A DNA stretch of 64,000 nucleotides from Atrina japonica (lineage: Eukaryota; Mollusca; Bivalvia; Pterioida; Pinnidae), in contig BROG01000228.1 of assembly GCA_030159075.1 (NCBI GenBank), positions 1 through 64,000 on the forward strand. Direction: 5' to 3'. The position numbers and the translations under genes are program-made. This document shows positions 11,487-23,400 of the stretch, piece by piece (positions within the stretch are counted from its first letter, which is position 1; every line of letters starts with the position of its first letter). The notes under the pieces are model-generated. The model made no database searches. It had not been told where the DNA came from and saw nothing but the letters and a program-made list of their open reading frames with translations.

Positions 11487-14400
11487 TTCCAGCAAATGTC
11501 TCTTAACACTTTCTTGGGGTCATAACAGACAAAAATTAACACCTGATATTGACTTTTACTGGTTTCAAAACTTAGTATAATCAAAATTTGACTTAGTTTT
11601 TCATTTGAAACTGAACTATACATATGTCATATCCTTTTAAAAGCAATTTGACTATCATTTTGCACCATTTGAGTGTCAGTCATTTTAAAGGCAGACTCAG
11701 TTATCTGCCCTTTGTATTTAATTACTTACATCATGAGACTGTAATTAAGGAATGAAACAAAACATGGACATATCTGAAAATGATTACATAACATATTTTA
11801 TATAAATGAACACAATAAGTCTATTGAAATGTGTTGTATTGTAAGGGTATCCCCTCCCACACACTTTTATTAAGGGTGCACTTCATTCCTTGTCAATAAA
11901 AGCAATTTGATGATATAAAAAATGACATGGTTTACTTTTAAGTGAGCTTCAGAAATTCTTCTTTACTTCTGGTGCCTAATTGGTTCCATGCTCATTAAGC
12001 AATGATCCAAAATTTTAAGTTTTTGTGAGAAAATGGTATATTTTGTCACTTTTTCCATTATTAAGGGGTACCTTCTACCCTTATTTGATATCATGGTCAA
12101 TATTGGTAAATAATGATATGAAATCATTCAAAATAATGAAAATATGTGTTACAGACAATTCTGAATGAAAATCATGAAAGAAAAACAGACAACTTCTTCA
12201 TATAATGCATTTATTTGTTAATATCAATGAATGGGATTGAGAGGTAGGGGTGTGACACATTATAGACTGTGTTTCTCTTCAGGTTGGGTTCCCATCCTCA
12301 TTATTAAGGGGGCTTGGTGTACAGTTAGTGAGATTTCCAAAAAATGCAAAATGACCATTTTTGGCAATGTGTTGGATAAATCTATAGGAAAAAACACCAG
12401 CTTTGTTTACAACATGGGTGCAGACAATTTGGACACCCAAAGTTGTGCGGAGTAAAATGAGCCCAGTGATCTGATTGGTCATTAAAATGAAAAAATAGTT
12501 TTGCCATTAATAAGTGAAATAAAGGTGATAAAAAAGATACATGGATATTGGTTGTTACTTTGGAAATTATAGGGTTGACGGTTGAAAATTTAACAGGAGG
12601 GGTCATATGAGAATAGATATTTTCCTTTGTGCGGAATACTACGAGTTGTAAACAAGTGAAAATTTGAAGTGAAAATGCAACGGCAACCTATACTTTTGAT
12701 TGCATATTTTGTTATCAAAAATATTGATCTTTCAGCACAGGGTACTAATTTGACCCAGATTTAATAAACATGGGAGTGACAGTGACCTGAAGTTTTGTAA
12801 ATTAGCATTGAGGCCTATGGGAAAATATTTGGTGGTGTCTGTCCTCAAGGGGAACCTTCATGTCCAATTTCAAGGAGATCCCTTCAGTCCTTTTTGAGAA
12901 AAAGCGGTAAAAAGAATTGTTCAGGACGGACGGACCACAGATGCAGGTCCATATAAATAGCCCACCATCTGTTGATGGTGGGTTAAAAACTCATCTGTAA
13001 AATTTTGTATCAAATTCAGTCATATCTATAAATTCAAAATCTTTCCAATGAGGTTTAACCAAGTAAAATCAACACCAGTTAACTGATATCACTATAAGTT
13101 AACTGAACATTAATTTGAACTTTTTTATATTTTTTATTTACCAACCAGCCATTTTATAAAGATATTGTATTTTCATTGTTTGTTTGTTTGTTTGTTGTTG
13201 TTTAACGTCCCACTCAAGAATATTTCACTCATATGGAGACGTCACCAAATGCCGGTGAAGGGCTTCAAATTTTGGCCTATGCTCGGCACTTACGGCCATT
13301 GAGCAGTGAGGGTTCTTTAATGCCGACACCTACTGTGACACGGGACCTCCAGTTTTTACTGTCTCATCCGAAAGACAGGAAACCAAACCTGTCGCCGGCG
13401 GGATTCGAACTCACGACCTCATGATCAAGAGTCGAGCGTGCTACCGACTGAGCCATTGTATTTTCATAAAAAAGTAAGTCTCAATTAATATTCTGCCTCA
13501 GAGTATCAGTCTCAATGGATATTTGAATTATGATGCTGTATGATGTTAAAAATTAGTCATATTCTAGTTGGCGAGATTTATCTTAGTTCTGTGCAAGATA
13601 TGATGTAATAGTTTATTGTCCCAGATAACTGGGTTTGTACCTAAAGAGCTGTATACAAAAATGCTTGGTGTAATTTACCTAAGCTTTTACCTTACTTTGC
13701 ACAATATACCAGAGTTGCGCTAGGGGTTTTACCAAGATGCTTTGTAGGATTTTCTTAAACGATGTGAAGGGATTTACCTAAAATGAAGTGTGTAGTTTTA
13801 CCCAAGATGCATATTATGAGTTTACCTGTGATGAAATTTCCCATCAACGATGCACAGGGTTTATTTCTGAAATTATGTGTTTGTTTTACCTGAAATACTA
13901 TTAAAAGTTTTACCTAACATGCCTAAGGTGCTATGTAATGTTTTTTATCCGAGATGTTATATATGATTTTACCCCGAGATGATATGGCCCATGGTGCTGG
14001 ATTTGGGAATTTCGTATCATTTTGGCTCAAAAATGGAAACTTTTTGCACAAGGCTTTTTTTTAAATTCATTTTGCTGTTTGCTATTTTTTTTATCGTCAA
14101 GCTGCCAAATTTCAACTTTCAAAAAAACGATGATTGAAAATATCAGATCAAAATGAGAAATAATGAAAAGATGTTATGTTCAATATCAGAAATTTTTGGC
14201 AAAAAATTGGGGAAAAGATATGATTTGCAATTGGGTCCATATAGTCCTTATTGGCTGTAAATTTGGAGGGGAAAAAGCCCTGTAACGTAATTTATCTAAT
14301 GAAGGTGCCCTTTTTGGGGTATTTCATATTTATGGGCGCCTTTATTTGTGTCAAAAAACTACCTTTCAGTTGATAAGGCGCCTTAATTTGAGTTTCGTCG

Positions 14401-17400
14401 ATCTGGGGATTGAAATCAACCTCTAGTATCTATGCAACATGTTGATGATAAATACGATCTAGATGTTGTTTAATTATTTTTATTAGTTAATCCAGATCAT
14501 TATCAGCTACAAACATCTATAAAAATGAAAGATTTCTGTGAATAAACATTCCTTTTATGTTGTTTATTTAGTCTACCGCACGTTGAAAACGACTCATAAG
14601 TCCACGCTGTCACTTGGAATTATACTCTGTTCTTACTAATCAATAATCAATCAAGTTTGTCATATTAAATACACTTCTTTATCATCATGCTGGTGTAATT
14701 AATGTAGCCATTCTTAAAATTCATATTGTTATACATTATATCAAGAGCAAAACTGATTGTTGTACATTACTTTTCATTTCAAGGGGCACTTTTATTAAAA
14801 CAAGATGCCCAAGGGCCTTAAGTCACTCACCTGGCAAAATTGGTCAACATTGCAGAAAACATAAAAAATGTGTAAAAGATAAAATGGCTAATAAACATGA
14901 AAATCAGTAGGCTCATTGGGGGCCTTAATAATCACCTGAGTGAAAAGTATTTTACTGACAATATGCTGAAAAGCAACAAAAAGCTTAAAAAATTTATTGA
15001 AATGGAGAATTAACTTGCATAAGGGTAGACTTGCCATGCCGATATTTTTATGGATATTTCAAGATAATTTGCAACAGCAGTAGAAAACATGCGAAATCCA
15101 TTTAACGCTTATCCTGCCACATTACATTGACTGACTCAGCCAGCCACTGCTACATATGTATTACAATGTATACACACCACTGCCAGATTAAAACTGTGAA
15201 TCTTTATCAATTTGAACTCGTCATTTTAACTTGTAATTGTGTGTAAATTTGTGTAAACTGACCCATATATCCATATATAATTTTAATAAAAATGTTTGCA
15301 ATTAATGTTTTTGAAGCGTTTTTATTTTTTTTTTAAATCAGGTATTCATTGTTAATTAACATTTAAATTTGTAATTTCTGCAACCATAGTTGCTTTCCAT
15401 GACTCAGCATGAGTGAAACCGACGTGGCCGATGTCCGACATTGAGGCTTTAGATGCTCGCCAAAATTAATGAAATTTGAGACAGCAATTTGTCTCCTAAA
15501 CAAAAGATTCCCACATTGTTTTTTTAAACAATAAATAAAATCTAAAAGATTACCGTTACCAGCACATAGCACACAAGTCCTGGTGTCGCAGTGAACTGAG
15601 TTTTTTTACCGGTAGCGAGTCATGTTGGTCTAGTCGTCCTCGTCAATGCACAGAATAATCATATAGGTTGGTGACTTATCCATAGGAGTTTTCTGAGAAC
15701 TTGTGCTGAATTTACATCTTAGTCTCCTATTTCAAATCAGAGGAAATCGTACTCCTCCTCCGAGTTGTAACTACTGAAATATAGCTCCAAATTCCATTAT
15801 CGCTCAGTGAACAAAGCGATGTAGACGCTATTTGTAATACTGTCATTTTCTCGGAAGCGAGATTCTAAAGGTTGTTTAAGTCATTCAGTTTTTATTTTTA
15901 GTGATAAAAGTGTGTCAACCAATCAGATTAAAGATTTATCTATGATGTGTCCGTATCTTTTTATATTCACCAATTGTCTTTCACAAAGGATTCCGTAGTA
16001 TTTATAGCGTACTTGGAAATTGTATATTGATTCACTTTGCAGCGAGCACGGGTTTACGAAAATTGTATATGACGTACTTGGCAGTGGCAGAGGGTATTGT
16101 AAAATCGTATATTGATGTGTTTGGCGGATAAGGGTTGAAAGGGGAACTAACTTTCACAAGGATCACCCTCACAAGGGTTAACCTGACAATTTAATTCCTG
16201 TTACATTTTCGTAGATCTTTGCATACTGAACATTTTTGGTTCTTTCTCTCTATCTAATATACTTTCCAAGACAAAAGGACAAAACTATCAAAAACATGAA
16301 AAATCCACTTAAAAGAGAGATAACTCCCATAAGGGTCGATCTGACAATTTCGGCCTGATTGACTTTTTTGTAGATCGCTTTCTCGCTATCTATTATACTT
16401 TCCAAGATAATGTCAAAAACATGAAAAATCTGCCTAAAAGGGAAAAAACTCCCATAAGGGGCAACCTTACAACTTCAGCCCTAATGACCTTTTTGTACAT
16501 CTTTGCATGCTGAACATTTTTGCTTCTTTCACTTTCTCTCTATTTATCATATTTTTCAAGATAATGTCAAAAAACATCCAAACACATGAAAAAAATCCAC
16601 TTAAAAGGGAAAATAACTCCAATAAGGGTAAACCTGACAATTTCAACCCTATTGACTTTTTTTGTAGATCTTTGTGTGGTGAACATTTTTGTTTCTTTCA
16701 CTTTCTCTCTATTATACTTTTCAAGATAATGTCAAAAAACATCCAAAAACATGAAAAAATCTGCTTAAAAGGGGAAATAACTCCTATGAAGGGCAACCAG
16801 ACAATTTCAGGCCTATTGACTTTTTTTGTAGAATTTTGCTTTTTTCACTTCTACTCTATCTATTATACTTTTCAAGATAATGTCAAAAAACATGAAAATG
16901 TCACTTAAAAGGGGAAAAACTCCCATAAGGGTCAGCCTGACAATTTTGGAGTTATTGACTTTTGTAAACCTTTGCATGCTGAACAAATTTGCTTATTTTA
17001 CATTATACTTTTCAAGATATGTCAAAAAACATCCAGAAACATGAAAATTTCACAAAAAAGGGTAAATAACTCACATAAGGGTAGACCTAACAACTTCCAC
17101 CTAAATGAAATAGTAGTAGATTTTTGCAAGCCATTTATTTTAAGGTAACATTTTTTTCTCTAGCTTTAACAATTTTGGAGATACATGTATTAAATCAAAA
17201 ATATCTGCTGACTCATTCATTCTATATTTAGACATGGCAGCCATTATTGGTCCTAGCTCCTTTTCATCTGCAAATTTTATGCGGGTTTACATATTATATG
17301 TCCTGTCAAGTTTGGTTCAAATTGGTCCAATGGTTCTAGAGAAGTAAAAAATGTTGGAAATTTTACCAAAAAAACATATTTTCCATTTACTTAGGTGCCT

Positions 17401-20400
17401 CTGACCTTCACCTTTAACCCCATGACCTTGAAATTTTGTTAAAATGATCCTCAAATAATTCTTAACAACTTCCTCATATATCTCTGTATACAAAACGTTG
17501 ATCAGAGTTATTAAACAATTTCTAATACAAATATACCCTGTCTTACTGGAGCGCCCCTAGTGGCTTGGTTATGGACAGATTTCATTTTCGTTCACAAACT
17601 TTGTAGATATTGACTTAACAATCATGCATACAAAATTTGAAACTCATCTGATCATTGGTTCATGAGAAGAAGATTTTTAAAGATGTACCAAGTTTGTTCC
17701 TTTTAGACCTCTTTTAGGGCCCCCATTGGTCATATCTCTTTTTCATTTGCAAACTTTATGTGGCTTCACATGGGTATGCTATATGCCAAGTTTGGTTAAA
17801 ATTGACCCACTGGTTCTTGAGAAGATGATGTTTAAATGTACATGAAAATAGATGATAAAAGATAATAGACCTGAAAGAACATCGATAGTACCCAAAATGA
17901 CATTTTAATATTTCAAGATTGGCCAGACAATATAAGAATTCCTAATTCTATGCTATTAGCCAACAAATCCTGACTTTTATTTCAATAATGACTATAGAGA
18001 CAAAATTAAATAGTGTTTCAATTTTTGTTTTATAATTTAAAAAGTCAAGGCATACTGAAATGATTAAAATAGAAAATTTGCAGTGTTGTGTCTCTTATTT
18101 TTCTCAGGAACTGGAATGCAACTCTACAGAATAGATGATCTTACAAACAATGGATATTCATGAATTGAAATGGATAGCTTCATATGTTTATGGACAATAT
18201 TAATATTTTTCAAAGAAAATGTTCAGTTTAATGGTTCAGAATGTAACTACATGTAATTGATTAGAAAAAATGACATCTGTCAAGTAAAGAGTATCTTATC
18301 TGTTATGTCATATATTAAATTTACTTTGAAAAAAAAAATTGTACACTCTTAACATATTTACTTTAAAATACTACGGTTCCATACTTGGGTGAATGCAAAA
18401 TGTGTTCAGGCGAGTGGAATTTATGTAATCACTCGCCCAAAGGGTGATTGATTTTTTACCAATTTTTCGAACCCTGGTTTTACCTGAGATGATAATTAAC
18501 TGTGAAATTCTGTGCGGGGCATTACCTGAGATTCTGTGTGCAGCTTATATAAAGTTACTGTTCCAGTTGATGATGACGCCAATACTAAGTCATCTCCAAA
18601 GTTCTGAAAATGTAAAGAACGGTTTACAAAATAAAGTTGTGGAAGTCATGAACATATTTACTAGTAAAGTGAAATCTGTCTTGGGAGACAACTGGATCTG
18701 GTCTCTCAAGATTAGTAACCTCTCAATAGGCAAGGTGGTCCCTCATGAGATAAGGTGCCCTCTCAAGACAGGTTCTACTTACTGCATTTGCATTTGGAGT
18801 TTTCAGTCATATGGTGGTGACCAGTTTTTAGTGGTGGAGGAGAGAACTTGGTTTGTTAACAAAGCAATTATAATGGATCTTATTAGCATTAACATCCACC
18901 TCTGTATGCTGACTTTTTTACAATGAATAAACCTATTCATAAAGGACATCTGTCTATAACAGCTACTTTTACCCTTGAGTGGCGTTTCTAGACAAGTTTT
19001 ATTGTATTTTATTTGTAACATTGGTCTGTTTTGTAGATTGTAATTTTGGGGGAAGATCATTAGATGTTTATTAATTGCAAATTTCTAATTAAAATAACAT
19101 GTACATGTCATGACCTGTTATATCTTTTTCTAAAAGGCAGTATGAAAACATATTTTTGTTGATGTTAGTTTTCTATCCTCCTCAACATAAATTAATACCT
19201 CTAATCCTGTGACATCACCTGCATGTGGCACTTCACTGACTTGGATAGGATCTGTATTTATTCCACTTGGATCACCAGTATCCATGTCAACATCTGTGTT
19301 GGTATGATCTATTCTCCACAGGCAAACTCGATTATTCTACAGAATAAAAAAATACAAATTTAAAAATAATAATAATAATATGACAGGGTTCGAAAAATCG
19401 ACTGTAAATCCACTTGCCTGCTTGCATGGTAGAGTAAGAAGTCATTTCGGGCAAGAAAATTTACATAATGAACTCGCTTGAGTGGCAAGTGCTGATGTCA
19501 TACTGAAAATCCAGATTCTAATTTTGAAAATACACGTGATCATTAACCAATCTCAAAATGGTGTTTAATTTTAGAAAGTAATCAAAGGTGACAGGGTTCA
19601 ACGTTATCAGTTGCCGGCAAGATTTAAATAGTCAGTTGCCCAGCCAGGCGAGTAAAAAAGTCAGTACAACCATTCATCATTTCAAAAAGGTTAAGTTACG
19701 AAACTGAACCATTGCCTTCTACATGTATATGTAGTTCAAAATGCATTAAAACAAAACAATTAGAAACTATTATAATTCTTTTTACTGATAATTAAACACA
19801 ATAGTCTTTACCTCATAGCCAAATTTGTCACAGAACTTACGGTGTGTTGACTATTCATTTGTTGCTTGCAGTTTATGGAAAAATCACAATATGACACAAT
19901 ATAATTCCATATCTATGAGACGTTTATTCTAGCTTCCTATCGCTTTTTGTATTCACATTGTCTGTCTCCATTTTGAACATAAGAAAATCTAAAGACGTTC
20001 CGGGGCTCTAAGTGGCGAGTAATTTGGTCAATGCAACCAAAAATTGTAAATGACAACTAACTCCCCATTTTGGCGACCATAAATGGTGTGTCGTAAATGC
20101 AATGCTATCGTACTTGGAATCCGTATTTTGTATTCTGGTCGGTCCCAAACTGTTTTTAACTAATCTGAGTCATAAAGCGCTTCTTTTCTGCTGACTGATG
20201 CATGTTAAGACAACATGATTTAGGCCCATGTCAGCTCTTATTTAACATAAAAGAAGGTTACACTAAAACCTGGTAAAACAATGCTATACCCATTAGGCAT
20301 GGTACTTGTTTGTTTCATCGATACGTCTCTAAAACAATTATCGTACATGTAATCATTCAAATATTTACATCAGTATAAGTTAGCTTTATAGTTTTAACAA

Positions 20401-23400
20401 TTTATTTCACGATTTGTGCCATTTTCGTTGCTATTCCATTCCGGTACTTAAAAGCCCCCACACCCCACACCCCCATGGATTTCCATGTGACCATATTAAA
20501 GGATTTAAAATCTTTAAACAGAATTTCTTATGATGAAGTGGTCGAAAGAGTTGTTTTCATGAATCTATACTGAATGTAAGCGAATCCTTTCACAGTTCCT
20601 ACTGTCTCACATATAGTATCATAGACGTCGATGTCTGTGACCATTTTTGAAAGTCGTAGTCAGATAAGTATTTGGACAATAAATCAGTTTTAATCTGATT
20701 TTCATTTAATCTTAACTATAGAGTATGGTAACTATGTTGACTGACAATTGAATATTCATTTCTTTTCATGAACCACAAACTTGCAATCTCCACGAACATA
20801 CTACTCCTGACAATACCCCTACTGCTGTCAGTATCTGGTAATTTTGGCACTGAGTAACTTCAGCACTTGTAAGCAAGTATTTTCGGCACTTCCAAAAACA
20901 TGCATTAAAACTTTATTTTTAGGAATTAAAGTTCATCATGAGATATAAATTCATTCATAATATATGATATTACTTGTTCATGTGCCTGAAAATACCTGAT
21001 GCCAATGTTACTTATACAAGTCATCAAGTACCAAAATTACTCTGTGCGAAAATACTTGATGCTTAAATTACTAGAATTCCTGCTGTTCTGTTGCCACCGG
21101 CGGGATTAACTGAACAGGTAAAACTGTTGATGAATGTCTTTGCCCTCTCCATAGGTTTACCTAATATAATCATTTATAAAGTAAAACATGCAATACTAAA
21201 ATGAAACAAAACATGACTTCCCTTTTGGGAAGAAGGAGGAGGGGTAATTTTAGTGAATCCGAGAATTTTTGTACAGATACAATTTCGTACCGGGTATTTT
21301 CTCCCAGGTAGTTTCGTACCACTATTCATAACATCAATACAAGTTGTGATTTTCTACAATTGAATTTATTGCTGCATGAATGAGAAATAATGAATTATAT
21401 TCACTACAAAAAATTATATAATATGTATCAGTAATATATATTACAAAATTGTATATATATGATTTTAAAAAGTCAGTAGATCTTTGACAACTTCATCGCA
21501 ATCAATGATGACGAAATGATCTTCAAGCTTCATTTTAAAAGTGATGTATAGCCTAATATATTGCTGATTTTAAATTATTAATTGTTCAAATCTGTATTCA
21601 TATAATCATTTGGCTTTATTTGTAAGTTATTTTCAACTTATCTAGATATCTAGGTATACATTTTTGGTGCTTTACTCATCGGTAAATATTCACCCCTCCC
21701 CCTGCCTATCGCGATGAATTAATTTGCCAAATACAGTTTAATATCTTCATAATGATCTTAAGTCACTGCTATTAAATATCAATTATATCATTTTCCTTTT
21801 GTATAATCATTACCGTATAATCATTCCCATTTTTTTCTAATTATTCAAGATTGTAGATGTAATTCATATTAGTGAGGTTTGATTTTCGCAAAAATAAAAT
21901 TTTAACTTCAGGATATGACTAAAGTGAAAAACCAATATCGGGTCAACTGGCAGAAAATTAAACCGCTATACATGTTTTACTAAGTTTTGATAATTTTCTT
22001 CATTTAATTTTATTTGGATGGCAAAGCAGGCTTTGTCAATTTAGAATATTCTCTGGAAAAGTCATTTCAATATATATATGTATTTCAGGCCCATGTAGAC
22101 CGAATCTCTGCCCCGATTTTATTTTTTTGTATCCCTCCTCCAAAAAAAGGTAACTTAAAATTGGGTTAGAAATTTGGTCTAGGCTAAAGCCCATGGTGAA
22201 ATAAATTAATTTCTTATATTTTAATATAAAATTTACATTTTTTCTACTTCGGTCATGAATTTTTCACTTTTGTTATAGTTTATGAACTGCATTGTGTTTT
22301 CAGCAGTTGTAGATGAAAATGTGGCTAAAAAATAAATAAAAGAGAGAAAGTCGGAGAAAATGATTTGGATATGGTTTCTACTTCCTGTCTTCATACATGT
22401 GATTACTAATATAATGTATCGGTACATGTAGATGTATTATTTCATTTATTGATGTGGGTGATTTTGTGAGCAGATAATCAGCAGACAGATAAATTCACTT
22501 CTTGGAATTCAAACACTCTCCATGATGAACATGCATTGTAAATTAGAATAATCTGTTCCAATTTCATAAATCTTCAGAAAAAGCTTAGATCACCAGATCA
22601 TATTTATTTGCTGACTTTGTAGTTTTCAAATGCAAGTACAACTTTCATATTATGATAATCATAAATATCAATGTTGTCCGAGGTGTTTGTATGTTTGATT
22701 ATTGTTCCTGTATCTTTTTATTTTATTATGTAGTCATTATTAACTGTTTTACAATGAATTTCAAAAGACTGTGATACAGATACAACACATAAGCTATACA
22801 GATGTTGATCTTTATTGGTTTATATTGGAAACACAATCATGTAGAATAGTTTACATTAGGACTGTCATTGATGAGAAATTAGATATCGATAGGTAAAAAG
22901 TATCCGAATTACGAAGCACATTTGATATGGCTAAAGAGTTTATCTGAAATGTCATTGCATACAGAAATACAGCTGGATTTTTTAAGGTACGAGAAAACTT
23001 AAATTATAATAAAACAAATAACTTCGAAAAGATCTTTTACGTTTAACATGTTTGAAAACGTATTTGAGCACACATTTTATCATATTCTCGACTATATTTC
23101 GGGGACAAAAATAACCATTCTAACAGCTTATATCACTTAAAACACACAAGACATAAATATTTTCTATGATGAGTGAATTAAGTAGCCTACAAGAACAAGA
23201 TAGAATCTATGAGCAATCTATCAATTTTAACATGAGTCTATCGGTCCAGAAATCTCATCAGAATTTGTTTACCTTATTTACGGTTTAAATTATATTAATT
23301 TCTAGTGTTTAATAAAAGCATTTCCAGTATTTTAAAAGTATTTCTGCTGAAAAATCAAATGATTTTTTTAACAGAAGTGACAACTAATGAGATTAAACAC

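Larger units (their letters stand above)
8858..12990 (+). repeat. Element with ~155-bp tandem core, copy 2 (split)
   Basis: Starts ACAAGAGATTCTAGAAGGAT and runs through about six core units to 9909, where a 2.9-kb insertion interrupts a unit inside CCTCAAGG. The interrupted unit resumes at 12843 and ends with AAGAATTGTTCAGGACGGAC, GCAGGTCCATATAAATAGCC and CACCATCTGTTGATGGTGGG. This copy gives the clearest 3' end. Lies in NUP43 intron 3. Confidence 0.75.

Noticed and set aside
11386..11623. Frames with poly-Pro (plus) and poly-Gly (minus)
   Set aside because: They arise from the 35-C run and have no other sequence support.
9910..12842. LTR retrotransposon
   Set aside because: The 454-bp repeats do not start TG or end CA, no primer-binding site or polypurine tract is evident, and the interior is non-coding.
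13390..13456. Functional tRNA gene
   Set aside because: Boxes A and B are present, but it is the head of a SINE with body, tail and target-site duplication. The heads of family 2 SINEs are rejected for the same reason.
16507..16908. 133-codon frame rich in Phe and Ile
   Set aside because: It runs across the tandem repeat array at 16.1-17.1 kb and repeats with it.
18444..18926. 160-codon plus-strand open frame
   Set aside because: It is antisense to NUP43 exon 3 and its donor, and shows no family resemblance.
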